A DNA stretch of 64,000 nucleotides, from contig NC_088915.1 of assembly GCF_963576675.1 (NCBI RefSeq), forward strand, positions 86,003,501 through 86,067,500. Reading direction: 5' to 3'. Origin of the DNA: Euphorbia lathyris. Its lineage: Eukaryota; Streptophyta; Magnoliopsida; Malpighiales; Euphorbiaceae. The notes beneath the pieces were generated by a model. That model did no database searches and was not told where the DNA came from. It saw only the letters and a program-made list of their open reading frames with translations. How positions within the stretch are numbered: position 1 is the stretch's first letter; every line of letters starts with the position of its first letter. A program made the position numbers and the translations under genes. Positions 10,629 to 23,600 of this stretch are shown one piece after another.

Positions 10629-13004
10629 TGTTAGACGAGGTGCCGCGGCCTAATCTCCCGGGCGGATCGGGGGGTGGACACCTCATGGCGACGTAAGCGG
10701 TGATTGGCGCCGAAAGCAACCAATCGTGGAATCAAGCTGCTCGGCAGGACCGGAGCTCGGAGATATGGAAGAGTCGCCACCCACGAATGGGAAAATGGAC
10801 ACCGATCCCTTGCGGGAGACCGGTGTGGGTTCGGGAAACTTAGGTACGAGCCGAGAAGGCTAGCTCCTTTCCGGAAAAAGGCTACTAGGCACCCCGACAT
10901 CGCCCGGTTATGAACCACCGGCCTCCTACTCAGCATGTTAGGCGATAACGGACTAATCGTATATTTCTTTAAGTTTAAAATTCATTTGAAACCTTTTCTT
11001 TCTCGTTTTGAAAACCGTTTTGAGCATACATTATTGAAAAGCCATTTTAGTAAAGAATCACCCATTTACATCAGTTCAATATACATAGGAAAGAGAGGGG
11101 GAGAAGGAAGAATTGATTTATTTGTAACGTGATTTATGCTTCGTGTCACATACTAATTCTATACTAATTCACTTCCCCAAAACGAGTTTATTTACATGGT
11201 TCGTACCTTAATCGCCGTTGGAACGATTCAGGTACGTTTCAAAACCCCGTTTAATGATGTTCACTCGAATCGCCGTTGGAACGACTCGGGCGTTGAAAAT
11301 GTTGGGATAAAAGCCTTTGATAAGAAAACGTGGTTAAACATACAAGTCAATTTTATTTTGTACAAATCCTTTAAGAAAACGATTCAAAACTTCATTATTT
11401 ACAATGAAAACGATTTTAATTACAAGGTTCGCTTAATCCGACGTTGGAACGGACTAAGGTTTTAAAACGTGATGTTTTGGAAATGATCTAAAGATGTCAA
11501 GAAAATATTATTTGCACTTTGAGAACCTCTAGAAAAGCTTTTAGTTTTAATAATCAAATTGAAAACTCTTTTTGGTGATTTATTTCCCCCTTTTGACTCA
11601 ATGGACTCTTTACTTGTCATAATTACAACAATAAACATATTAAATCAAAATTCACTCTAAATAGAGCCCATTTGAAATATGGACCCATAAATGTCCAAAG
11701 AATAAAGAAAATAATATAGACATATTATATACATTTTAGCTAAAAAACCCATGAAATATTTATAGAGAAAATAATGATAAGTGAAAAGATACTATGTAAT
11801 AAACATATAAGAAATGATAATAAAAATACTAAATATAATACATTTTTACTTTAAACATGTGAAAATAATAGATAAAACTCCTAAATAAGAAAATAACATT
11901 TATCCCCAAAATAGTTTCACCTAATAATAACTAGTATAACCCGAATAGCCCAAAAACTATATACATATATATACATAATGTAGTTTAAATATCAAAATAA
12001 AACCCATTATCCACAAAATATCTACTAATTAATTACTTCCAAAACACCAAGTAAATAACATTCTAAATAAAATCCATTATCATTTAAATAAAGCAAAAAG
12101 AAAATATATATATACGTATACTTATATTAGATTAAATCAAAAAATGATATATAAATATCCTAAATAACTATATGTACCAACTATCCAAAAATAGTTTGAA
12201 AACATTTATTACATAAATGTACATATATGTACAAAGGATTAAAAGCTTAAAAGTTGAGAAAGAGGGACCAAAACAGCATTTTTTTACATTCCAGCAGATT
12301 TACTGACGGAAAATCCGTCGGTAATCAGCAATTACTGACAGAAAACGCAAATTACAGCAGCACTCCAATTATTTTCAGATTTATTCGAAAGCTTTAAATT
12401 AAGTCTAATTCAATCGTTTTGGATTTCCGAACTACCAAAAATGGATCATAGTCAATAACGGAAGTTCCTAAAACGACGTTTTTATTTTAAAACGTTATTT
12501 GGAAATTTCTTTTTTAAGAAACTTATAATTACAACGTCTTTTAACACCCGAACTACCTTTTTATCGGATCACGGTTCGTATTGGGATATCAAAACGAGGT
12601 TTTTATTTTAAAACAAAACCAAATTTTATTCAACACGAGACGAAAATTAAATAAATACGCAAAATTAAATAAAACGTGGTAAATAAATAAATAGCTAAAT
12701 AAATAAAATTATAACATAAAAATAAATAAAAGAAAAGAAATAAATTAAATAAAATAAAACGAGTCTAGTCCTCGGATAATACCTTAAGTTCGGTATTGAC
12801 GATTGAAGTCGGTTGATTCCACGAATCGTGCTTTCCCGATATTTTTTTGTGTTTTTAGTAAAATCTTAACTTTTAGAAAATTCGGAATTTTTAGGAAAAA
12901 AAATGTTTTTTCCCAAAAAAAAAGTCACTTCTCTCTCTAAAATGTTAGAGTGAGAAATTCCTCTCCCAAAAAATCCTCCTCTCCAAATGCATGGGGATCC
13001 GTGC

Positions 13005-13012
13005 CTTTTATA
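13005..13012 (-). promoter_or_regulatory. TATA box of Tat-A left LTR
   Basis: TATAAAAG on the minus strand, about 615 bp into the LTR. The same box is in all four LTR copies (26201-26208, 55672-55679, and TATATAAG at 60171-60178), always just downstream of the palindrome array. It is the likely core promoter for the element's RNA. Confidence 0.75.
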
Positions 13013-13073
13013 GGCATTGGATCCCCGGACGGAATGGGCGACGCCCGAGCAAGATCGGGCGTCGCCCAAAGGG

Positions 13074-13243
13074 GTTGGGCGGCCGCCCAACCTCTGTTGG
13101 GCTATCGCCCAACATTGTTGGGCGATCGCCCAACAATAGTTGGGCGGCCGCCCAAGATTGTTGGGCGGCCGCCCAACAATCGTTGGGCGCGCGCCCCACC
13201 GACGTTGGGCGCTCGCCCGACGATCGTTGGGCGTTCGCCCAAC
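13074..13243. repeat. GTTGGGCG-NN-CGCCCAAC palindrome array, 8 units (left LTR)
   Basis: Eight units of about 21 bp, each an 18-bp palindrome GTTGGGCGNNCGCCCAAC or a close variant with a 3-4 bp spacer. The array continues as more degenerate GC-rich units to about 13440. It lies about 60-240 bp upstream of the TATA box in U3. A first, shorter GGGCGACGCCC / GGGCGTCGCCC pair precedes it at 13034-13070. Confidence 0.9.
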
Positions 13244-13626
13244 GGCTGCCGGGGCGCGTCTCGCGCCGTCGGGCGCACACGCCCTGTGGCTGTCGAGCGC
13301 GCGCTCCGCACCGCCGGGCTCGTGCGTCCAACGGACGTCGAGCGCGCGCCACTCGAAGTCGGACGCGTGCGTCCAGCGGACGTCGAGCGTGCGCCCCGTG
13401 CTGTCGGGCGGGCATCCGACCATCGTTGGACGCGCGTCAGCTGCCGCTAGGCGCTCGCACTGCGCCGCTGAGCACTCGCGAGCCGCCCAATCGACGACCT
13501 CGAACCATCGCAACTTCTCCTTCCTTATTATATATTATTTTTTTGTTTTTAAAACTTCCGGAATCAACCGTTTCAACCGTCTTGTTTACAGGTTTTCGTC
13601 ACAGGTCCTCCGACTCGGTGTCTACA

Positions 13627-14313
13627 GTTGCCCCTACTTTCCTATTTTGACTGTGATGTGTGTGTTTTGAAAACGTTTTTTTGCTAACGCAACACATGCA
13701 ATGTAAAACATATAAAAGTAAAAGACACGTAAAGAGTAGAAGGAAGAATACCTGACCTTCGCGCTGCGCGTTCCGGTGTCGTTCTCCGATTCTTTCCAGC
13801 CTCGCCTCTGAATCGGCCGTCGGTGGATGTTCTTCTTACGGACCCTAGCCTGAGTAAGAATGCGCGCTATATGCATGCGAATAGTAATCCTACGAATTTG
13901 TGCATGCTAACAGTAAAAATAACGTGAATAGTGAGAACTTAACTAATGCACGTTCACAGTAAAAACGTGAATAGTGCACGTGAATAGTAGAAACGTGAAT
14001 AGTGAAAACTTAACTAATGCACGTGAATAGTAAAAAACGTGAATAGTAAAAAAACGTGAATAGTGAAAACTTAACTAATGCACATGAATAATAAACTTAA
14101 CCTATGCTCCTTGTCAATGCGGACGAGAGTGGATTAAAGAATTAACTAAACCTTACATGAGCGACCCTAAAGGAGAGACTTTTACAGAAAGTTGGCCCTA
14201 ATTGACCAGATGTCTCTAGGTTAGATAATGAAAGAATGCCTAGTCTTAACGCGTCCTCACTAATTGCATGCTTTAGGAACTGTATTTAAATTTTCTTGTC
14301 TTGTTCTTTCTAG
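13627..14313 (-). other. Tat-A copy 1: purine tract and 3' untranslated zone / antisense-gene intron
   Basis: On the minus strand AGGAAAGTAGGGGCAAC directly precedes the LTR and is the likely polypurine tract. Compared with the third Tat-A (60680-62672), copy 1 has lost the 39-bp minisatellite, the TATA box and exon 1 of the antisense PMD gene. The deletion junction is near 13855, just after the GGACCCTAGCCT stretch. Bases about 13905-14095 hold GTGAATAGTAAAAAC-type repeats belonging to PMD intron 1. Confidence 0.75.
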
Positions 14314-16619
14314 TTTATTGAGATTTCTGGGACCACCGCCGAGATTCACTCGTGGTATGCTAGGCTGGGCGCTGCGGCAAGAGCCCGCGTGCGCGAGTTG
14401 GGCTTCGAGCCTTTTATTGCAGCGTTGCCCCGCACCAACGGGGTATGTGATCGTTTTGGCCTACGGGCCTTATGTGAGCGGTGGGTTGACTCGACCCACA
14501 CTTTCCACCTTTCTTTCGGAGAGATGACCATCTCGCCCAGGGATTTTTCACTGCTGACAGGGTTGCGAGGGAGCAGCACTCCCGTTTCCTTTTATTTCGA
14601 TATGATGTGAGCGGTGGGATGACTCGACCCACACTTTCCACCTTTCTTTCGGGGAGATGACCATCTCGCCCAAGGATTTTTCACTGCTGAAAGGGTTGCG
14701 AGGGAGCAGCACTCCCGTTTCCTTTTATTTCGATATGATGCGACCACGGGTCGATCGTGCTAGGCTCGCTGCCTTGATTGGATCGGGGGTTCGCCCATGC
14801 GCCAAAGCTACTCCGGCGAAGTTTATTTCCACCGCGAGCCTTTTGAGTCGGCGAGATTTTTGTGAGACCGACGATACCGACTTGGCGGTTCGTAGCTTCT
14901 TGGTATATACTCTGAGTGAGACGATTTTCCGCACGAAGGGCGAGAAGGTACACGCGGGTCTCATTCAGGCACTCAGCGATCTGGATGCGGCGGCTTCCTA
15001 TGATTGGGCGGGGGCAGGCTTAGCCTTTCTCTACAAGTTTTTGGATCTGACTTGCCGGAATCGCAAGGATTTCGGTGGTTACACCTTTGCTCTGTTGGTA
15101 CGTGACGCCTTCTTAACTTGCCCGTCTTTATCTTCTTCGCGTTTTTCACACTCCTAGTCCTTGTTTTTACCGCATGTGTGGGCGTATGAGAGGCACATCC
15201 TTCCCAGCCGGTCTCGACCTCGACCGAGAGTACCGAGGCCGCCTTTCATGACCCGATGGAGAGATTTTGACTTGGGCGCCGAGAGGAGTCGGATGGTGCC
15301 GCGGCTCCTAGATTGGATCGACTCGCTGACCCTCAGACAGGTAGATTTTGCCTAGTCGTGCTAGATTTTTGTTTGAGTCTTTCTGACTTTCTCTTTGTGC
15401 ATTTTTTAGATTAAGTTCAGGTGGGACGACCTCGACTTCGGTCCCGATTATACGTATGTATCTATGATCCAGGAGTAGCAGTGTGTGCTCACCGGTCCCT
15501 GCGTGCGGGCATGGTATTTGGGGGACCGAGGCATCACCGGAGTTAGTGACGCACATTGGACACCGGGTGAGATCCCCGTCTCTATGTTTGCGGTGCGGAC
15601 CATGCCCCTATCGGTCGTTCGTCGGGACCTATCTCGTCGGTTTGTTGGTAGAGCAGTGTGGATTCACGCCGGGGGCCGCGAGCTTTACTTATCTACTCTG
15701 CTAAGCGCGAGGGATGCCCCGGCGGCAGCGATGGAGGTGGATCCGGTGGCAGATGTATTTTCGAAGGAGGCTGTTGCGGCAGTCTTTGGTCAGGAGGAGG
15801 TCCCGGTAAGTGGTTCCGCCCCCTTTCTCATTTTACCATTTCATTCATGAGATGTTTAGAGGTTTTTATTGTGTGTTTTTTGCAGGAGGGATCTTGGAGG
15901 AGTGCCCATTTATCCGATTTCTTTGACGGCACTCGAGCTCAGACGCCTGTGTGCGAGCAGCCCTACTATGTCGGCGAGTCCTCCAGCGCCGCCCGACCGG
16001 AGAGGTCTTTCCTAGGTGTGCCCCTACCAGACTACGGGCGAGATTTTGCCACGATTTGTTATGACGAGTCCGGGGCAGCTTATGCGGGATTTGAGACAGT
16101 TCCTCCTATCTTCACCTCGAGGGTCCCCTTTGATCCCTCAGATGCTTCTCTGACTACGAGGGAGACCTGCACGAATTACGTGGGGCTGTCTGGTTATCTC
16201 CGAGATCGCCTCAGCTTGCGCTGCACCGATCACCTGGTATGTATCATTATTTTACTTTAGTGTAGTGGAATGTATGCATGTATGTATGATTTATGTTCGT
16301 GCCTACGCTGCTTCTTATTTTTATCTGTTTTTCCTTTCTTTTGCTTTAGAGCGATCTGCACGCCCACGAGCGGAGGCAGAGCGAGTTGGTGCGGGAGGCC
16401 GACGCCCGGGTCGGTCAGGTGTATCAGGAGAGAAATGACCACTGGTCAGGGATGATGCGACGGGAGACCGAGGGTCGCCTTGCCGTCGAGGAGTGGGCGC
16501 GCGATGAGTCGATCGGACGCCTCGCTGCCGAGGAGAGAGCTGCCGAGGAGGCAATATCTGCGGAGCGGGCATCGCACTTGAGAGATTTTGAGGACTATTG
16601 GGATTTCCCTCCGTATTAG
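14314..16619 (+). pseudogene. Antisense plant-mobile-domain (PMD) gene, Tat-A copy 1, exons 2-6, broken
   Basis: Exons lie at 14314-15097, 15176-15340, 15410-15805, 15886-16236 and 16350-16619 (TAG), with introns between them mostly bounded by GT...AG. Exon 2 encodes a region with FGLRALCERWVDSTHTFHLS, typical of the plant mobile domain found in MAIN/MAIL proteins and in some transposons. The last exon is Arg/Glu-rich and likely coiled coil. Damage: exon 1 and promoter are deleted; a 133-bp tandem duplication (14473-14605 repeated from 14606) shifts the frame and creates TGA at 14608-14610; the acceptor AG before exon 3 has become AT (15174-15175); exon 4 has TAG at 15476-15478. The gene is tail to tail with pol and opposite to the element's own RNA. 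Confidence 0.85.
14473..14738 (+). repeat. 133-bp tandem duplication in PMD exon 2
   Basis: TGTGAGCGGTGGG...TTCGATATGA occurs at 14473 and again at 14606 with few differences. It is absent from the third Tat-A copy, whose exon 2 is exactly 133 bases shorter (651 against 784). The duplication is not a multiple of three and is inactivating. Confidence 0.92.
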
Positions 16620-16965
16620 GCTCGTTATGTATTGCTTTGTAGCTTTCATTATTGCTTTGTAGCTTTTATTGGAGTTTCCCCGCTGTATAGCTGATGTATA
16701 GGGAGTGGGGTGAATAGTAGGTAGGCTTTTTGTGAAAAGTAGGATAGGAAATGTATAACTCGTGATTCATATTACCATGCATTCAGTAGATTATGATGAT
16801 TCCAATCATTCTCGTCAAATATATTCATGCCTTTATTTATTTACAAACAACAGAAATACTTAGTCTCTTATACCTTATTTTTGGTAATTGCTCAAGTCAT
16901 AACTATTGTTACCAGGACCCGCCTTTCGGTTTTCGGATCCCGACGATTTTTCTCCTCTCCTTTTA
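16620..16965. other. Tail-to-tail spacer between PMD gene and pol, copy 1
   Basis: Non-coding sequence after the PMD stop codon and before the pol stop. It has a direct repeat of TATTGCTTTGTAGCTTT near 16629-16665. It probably holds the 3' ends of both transcripts; no clear polyadenylation signal stands out. Confidence 0.5.
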
Positions 16966-19900
16966 CTATCCCGGAATTTTTAAATGAGTGCCTTTTTGGG
17001 TTTTCACCCATTGGTATTTCTTAAGCCTATCCAGGTTGGTAGGTTCGGAGAATTCCATGCCGTCCATTGTAGTTAACTTCACCGCTCCTTTGCTTAGTAT
17101 CTTCTTCACGACGAATGGCCCTTCCCAGTTAGGCCTAAACTTCCCCCTTGGGTCGGTGTGCGTCACACGGATCTGTTTCAGCACCAAATCTCCTTCTTTG
17201 ATAGGGCTGGTCTTGACTTTTTTATTGAAGGCCCAAGCCATCATTCTTTGATATAACTGTACGTGGTAAAGGGCTTCCATCCTTTTCTCGTCAACTAGAG
17301 CCAACTGCTCACATCGCCTCTTCACCCATTCCGTCTCGGGGATTTCTGCTTCCACTGCGATTCTCAATGATCGCTTTTCGATCTCAATCGGCAGGACTGT
17401 TTCTGTTCCGTATACCAAGGAGAATGACATTGTCCCAGTCGAGGTTCTGATTGTCGTGCGATAAGCCCACAACGCGAGTGGGAGGTGCTCATGCCAGTTC
17501 CGATGTGATTCCACCGTCTTTACGAGAATCCTTTTAAGGTTCTTATTAGCTGCTTCTACTGCCCCATTAGCTTGTGGACGGTACGGAGAAGATCTGTGAT
17601 GTTCAATGCCATATTCTCGGAAAAGATTCCTTACTTCCCCCTGAAACTGGATCCCGTTATCCGTAATCATGTGATGAGGCACTCCAAACCTGGTGATCAA
17701 GTGTTTTTCAATGAACTTTCTCATCTGCTTGGATCCCAGTTTGCTAAACGACTCTGCTTCTACCCACTTGGTGAAATAATCGATGGCGACAGCAATAAAC
17801 TTATATCCATTTGAAGCGTTAGGCCTTACTTCGCCGATGATGTCAATGCCCCAAGCAGCGAATGGCCAAATAGGTGCTAGCACATGTAGTTCTATGGCCG
17901 GAAGATGACTGCAATCGCCGTGGATTTGACAATCATGGCATTTCTTTGCATACTCGTTACAATCTCTTTCCATGGTGAGCCAATAGAAGCCTTGTCTGAT
18001 GATTTTCTTGGCTAACACTGCTCCTCCCATATGGGCCCCGCAAATTCCTGAATGTACTGATTCCATTGCCTCGCAGGCTTCTCCCGCATCCAAGCACCTT
18101 AGTTGTAACCCATCAATGTGCCTTTTGTAAAGCAAGTCGTTATGGATGACGAACTGACGAGCTAGCCTTCTAATCACAGCTTGATCCCTAGGTTCTGACT
18201 CTGCCGGATATGTTCCATTTTTCATGAAGTTCACGATATCGAAATACCACGGTTTTTCATCTGCCTCTAACAGCATTACGTCCTCGTAGCATGGTTTGTG
18301 AGATCTCCTCAATACCAACAGTTTCGAGGCAAGGTTCCGGGGGTTGTCCCAAACTGACACCAAAGTGGCCAAGGCATCCGCCGCCTGGTTCTGTGCTCGA
18401 GGAATATGATAGAAACGGCATTCTTTGAATCTTTGTGCCAACCCTTCTAGCTGATCGAGGTACGGACGTAGTCTTTCTTCTCTTACCTCCTAGTTTCCTT
18501 GTGCCTGTTCGATGATCAACTTTGAGTCACCCCAAATTTCGACATATGACGCTCCCAGTGCCGCTAATGACTCTAAACCATAAATGCACGCTTCATATTC
18601 GGCCATATTATTGGTGAGAGGGAAGGATAACTTCTTGGCCATCGGGATTCTTTCTCCTTCTGGTGAGGTAAGTAGTACTCCTACTCCAGCTCCATTCGAA
18701 TTAACTGTCCCGTCGAAGAACATTTTCCATGGTATAACTTCGATTGCGTTCAAGTGCTCATCGGGGAAGTCATAGCTTACTTCTTCCTCTTCTGCATTCA
18801 GGGGTTGGTTAGCCAGAAATTCTGCCACGGCCCTCCCTTTGATAACCTTCTTCGTCACATATTAAATGTCAAACTCGGACAAAAGCAACAACCATCGGGC
18901 TAACTTCCCTGTCAAGGATGGAGTTTGGTACAGATACTTCACGGGGTCCATCCGAGAAATGATGATCACTTTATATGATTGGAAATAGTGCCGTAGTTTC
19001 TTTGTCAACCATACTACTGCCACACATGTCTTTTCGATCATATTATACTTGAGCTCGTACTCTAGGAACTTTTTACTCAGATAATACACCGCGTGCTCCA
19101 CACCGGTGTCTCCCTCTTGAGCCAACATTGCCCCAATAGATCGCTCCTCAATTGCTACGTAGAGGAGAAGCGGCTTTCCCAGTTTAGGCGGTCTCAGCAC
19201 TGGCGGATTAGACAAATAGTTCCGGACGCTCTCCAGAGCTTGCTGACACTTATCATTCCAAGTAGCGGGTTGGTCTTTCCTTAATAACTTAAAGATTGGC
19301 TCGCAGATTGCGGTGAGTCTCGCTATGAACCGACTGATATACTGAACCTGCCCTAGAAACCCTCTCACTTCCTTCTCATTCTTCGGCGCCGGCATCTCCT
19401 GTATAGCCTTCACTTTATCAGGATCCACCTCGATTCCCTTATTTCCGATTACATAGCCTAAGATTTTCCCCGACGAAACACCGAAAAAGCACTTCTTCGG
19501 GTTTAACCTTAGCTTGAATTCTGCAATTCGGGCCAAAAACTTCTCGAGCGCGGCAAGATGCCCTTCGCTTGTCTCCGATTTGACCATCATGTCGTCCACG
19601 TAGACTTCTACCTCATTGTGTATCATATCATGGAACAGTGCTGTGGCCATTCGCTGGTAAGTTGCCCCGGCATTTTTTAAACCGAACGGCATTACTCTGT
19701 AACAGTATGTCCCCCACTCGGTTGTGAACGAGGTTTTTGCTTTGTGTTTCTCGGCCATCTGTACTTGCATGTAGCCCATGAAACCGTCCACATTCGTGTG
19801 TAAGACGCTTGACGTTGCACTGTCGATCAATACGTCGATATGAGGCAATGCGAACTCATCCTTGGGGCATGCCTTGTTAAGATCTCTGTAATCAACGCAC

Positions 19901-20623
19901 ATCCTTACTTTGCCGTCCTTTTTTGCGATTGGCACCACATTTGCGACCCAAGGGGGATAGTCGATCACCTCGATAAATCCTGCTTCTAACTGCTTCTTCA
20001 CCTCCTCTCTGATCTTATCTGCCCATTCGGGTCTCATACGTCGGAGCTTCTGCTTTACGGGCTTTGCTTCGGGGTAAGTTGGAATGCGGTGAGTTACGAT
20101 AGATTGATCAATTCCAGGCATGTCTTCGTATGTCCAAGCGAATACAATTTCGTATTTTTTAATTATTCTCTCAAATTCTTTTCTCTCTTCAATAGTTAAT
20201 TCTTGAGCAATTTGTATAAGTTTAGGATTTTCATCCGTACCAAGATTGAAAGTTGACATTTCTATTGCATTGATTTCAAATGTAGGCATGTTATATGAAT
20301 GAGAATGCATGGAATGATCATGATCAACATCAAGCAAGTAAGCAAAATCAGAATTCATTCCATTGATAGCATTGGTGATTACATCATCTGATTCAAACAA
20401 AGCAGTAATACAATTTTCATCATCAGGGTCTTCGGACTTCTCATGAATTTTGGAGGTACTAGGCTCATCTCCCGCTCCTGCAGTTGCTTCAATGGTGATG
20501 ACTTACTCCTCGGCATTCAAATCCAGCATCATAATCTCCTCGACAAAGCAGCTCGCCTTTCCTTTGCCCCAGTCGGCAACATCATTGAAGATTTCGAACC
20601 CCGGCAGAATCTTCCCTTCTGTG
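16966..20623 (-). pseudogene. Tat-A pol, copy 1 (RT-RNase H-aRNase H-integrase), broken
   Basis: RT has VRMCVDYRDLNKACPKDEF and the catalytic box YVDDMMVKS (near 19590). A degenerate RNase H follows, then an archaeal-type RNase H (MFFDGTVNSNGAGVGV...NNMAEYEA...GDSKLII) at 18858-18490. Integrase has an HHCC finger (GICGAH...CHDCQ) and a D-D-E core (GIDIIGE, ITDNG, GAVEAANKN) at about 18060-17500. Damage: in-frame stops at 20503-20505, 18862-18864 and 18490-18492, each replaced by a sense codon in copy 2. A deletion of about 320 bp at 20623/20624 removes the protease-to-pol junction. The end reads ...GTHLKIPG and stops at 16966-16968. Confidence 0.92.
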
Positions 20624-23600
20624 CTAGTCCACCGAGCTCAATTTCTCAGCTCTGATTGTCACTATCTCCTCCCCGAAGGGGAATTTAATCATTTGGTGGA
20701 GCGTGGAGGGCACACCTCCCAACTTATGGAACCAAGGGCGTCCCAACAGTACAGCAAAGGTTACCGGTATATCCAGCACGGTGAACTCAGTTTCTTCTTC
20801 ATGCGGCCCTACTTTCAACTTGGCCTTGAAGACTCCCTCAATGTGCCTATGGCTGTCATCATACGCTTTAATCACAGTTTCAGAGGCTGTCAGGTCTCCT
20901 CTCTCCACTCCCAACTTCGACAAGAGTTTCAAAGGACAAACGTTAATGGCCGATCCATCATCGACCATCACGCAACTAGTCTTCTTTCCGTTAATTTTCG
21001 CTCGGATATACAAAGGCTTATTGTGAGCCTTCCCCTCTTCTGGGAGATCCTCGTCAGTAAATGTGATCTCAGTCTTCTTTCGGGCCATAATTGCCCCTAC
21101 TAGCGCTGCCGGCTCAGTATCGGTGGAGATAACCAGATTCTGCAATTCTTTCATCAAGTTCTCACGATGGTACTTAGAATGGCATAGAACTTCCCAGACT
21201 GTGGACTTAGCTTGTGTCTTCTTCAACTGCTCCAGAACTTGGTCATCGGGCTTAGGAGCCGACCCTTCTCCAGTTTCTATCATAGGTGCCTTTCCCTCGG
21301 CCACACGACCTGATCTCGTCATTACCGCGATTTCCGGCTCATCATCCGATTCGTCCCAAATGTTAATAGGAATCCTCTGATTGGCATCTTCCTCGTCCGA
21401 AGAACTCTCCCAAATGTCCACGACCATTAAATCCATGACGTGAGGAACATTCGGATTCAAGTAAAAGGGATCCGCCGATCCATACAAAGCCCAACCTATC
21501 AACTCATCATAGTCACGGAGGGACACTCTGCTCATCCTTCTTGCGGCCAACGGAATAGCACCTCGTTGTATGCACATAAGCTGCACCTTATTGCTCATTG
21601 TTTCGTTACACTGTTCATACCGGTGCCTCCACCTCCTAGCATAATCCACGAATGGTTTCTCGGGGAATTGCCTGATCCTATCCAGATCTTCCAGGGATCC
21701 CGTCCATGGAACATACATCTCATATCTCGCCACAAAAGCATTCCTAAGAGGTATCCAATGACCCATTTCTTCTTCTGATAGGCCCTGGTGCCATAACAAG
21801 GCTTCTCCCATTAAAGTTTCCGGAAAATGTTCATGTAATTCACATTGCGGGAATCCGGCGTCGTACATATGGTTGCGGAATAACCTCGAATGCTCAACAG
21901 GATCCTGGTATCCACCATACCTAGGCATTGCCAACACTGCCTCGGGCGTTTCATAAGAGGGGGAGTCCGGGGTTTGATCCGCTAACATCCATACCGTATA
22001 CTCTTTGATAAACCTCTTCGTCATTGCCGCCCAATCGGTCTTAACATACATCGGAAGTGACATATACCACATCAATGGTTCACCCATCAACGAATTACAA
22101 AACAAGCTAGTGATCTCTTCTTCTTTAAAACCCAAGGGCGACATGGCCGATAAGTAGAAGTGAAGGTGTTCCATCGGATCTTTGTTGCCATTATACTTAC
22201 TGACCCTCGGCAACGGACGCTTGATAGGTCCAATCTGCATTGCGAAGCGCTCCGCGGCCTTGTCCTCAGCCCTTTGATACTTTTCTAGAAATAGATCTGA
22301 CAATTGATCCCAATCATACTTGCAAGAGTCGGGTAATGAGTGAAACCACCCCAAAGGCTCGCCTATCAGAGAATGGTGGAACCACTGAGCAATCTCATCC
22401 ACTCCGAAGGATTCAACAAACATATCGCGCATATATTCACGCAAGTGCACCTCGGGATTTCCCCCTCCACTAAACAGGCCCAAATTAGGCACAATAGTTC
22501 GAGACGACCCTTCTCCGGTCTCTTCGGCACTATCTTCATCATACGGTGCTCCACCATCCAATCCCTCTTCCATCGGTTCATCCTCTTGTTCCTCGCCAAG
22601 GAAGGACACATATAGACCATTTCCTACATTGTTCCTTTCGTCGGAATCCAGCAACTCCTCTACGTTCTCTTCGAAGGATTCCATCACTACACGTTCTGTC
22701 AGACCAATTCCGATCATGCTTACCCTATGATTAGGCAATGGATTACGCCTAGTGGAAGGGTTCGCTGACGAAGGATCAGCTATCTTTTTCTCCTCGATTA
22801 AATCCTGGATTTCGTGTTTCAGCCTCTCACAATTCTCAATTGTATGCCCATAACTGCTATGGAACTCACAATACCCTCTAGCCTGTATCTGCGAAGTAGG
22901 TGGAGCTTTGTTATACGGGGTAAAGGCCTTCAACAATCCCTTTTTCTGCAGACGCTCGAAAACTTTCGCGTAGGTCTGATCGAACTTGGCGAACCGCCTC
23001 TTTTCAATAGCATTAAGATCAACCACTTTCACTGCTGCGGATTCCGTACTCGCACTAGGCCCTCCGGCACTATATCCCGACTTCGTCCACTTGGTATGAG
23101 CTTTCTTCGGCTCTCCATCCCCTTCAACAGTCAAGGCACAACTATACATCTGATTGAAATCAGTAAATGGCATATACCGCAACTCATTCTTGATATATGG
23201 CAAAGTGTTGCCAACCACCATTCAGATCTGATCCTGCTCGAGCGGCTTTTGTTTCATCACTGCGGCCTTAGCCCTCCATCTTTTCACAAAATCGGAAAAG
23301 GATTCCCCAGCCTGTTGCTTAGTGCTCTCTAACTCTTTCAAAGTGACCTCCAGCATGGTGTTAAAGCTATACTGAGCGATGAATGACTTCGCTAATTCCC
23401 TCCAATCCCTCTTTGTTACCATCGGCAATGCATGAAACCATGTGAGGGCAGCCCCCTCTAGGTAGGTGTTAAACAACCCTAAGACCTGATCTTCAGTCAG
23501 GATCGTGTGCTTCATCACCGCAACATACTGATTCATGTGAGCGGTGGGATCTCCAGTTCCATCGAACTTTTTCATGTCAGGGAGACGAAATTTCAGAGGC

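Larger units (their letters stand above)
10629..13626 (-). repeat. Tat-A 3' LTR (left), 2998 bp
   Basis: It is bounded by TG...CA ends and runs minus, from TGTAGACACC at 13626 to TCTAACA at 10629. U3 at the right end contains a GC-rich palindrome array and a TATA box (13005-13012). The remaining 2.3 kb (R/U5 side) is AT-rich in the middle and non-coding. It matches the LTR at 53286-56275, with divergence of about 1-4% in stretches compared by eye. Open frames across 12866-13650 on both strands are by-products of the GC-rich palindromes and are not genes. Confidence 0.92.

Noticed and set aside
10531..10936. Minus- and plus-strand frames at the left Tat-A LTR end (62-101 codons)
   Set aside because: They cross the insertion junction at 10629 or lie in LTR sequence repeated at 53286 and 57946. 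No domain.
12866..13670. Long overlapping open frames on both strands (up to 219 codons) in the LTR, repeated at 26062-26752, 55604-56308 and 60105-60723
   Set aside because: They are produced by the GC-rich palindrome arrays, which lack stops in several frames. Translations are low-complexity Arg/Pro/Ala repeats, and the frames differ between LTR copies.
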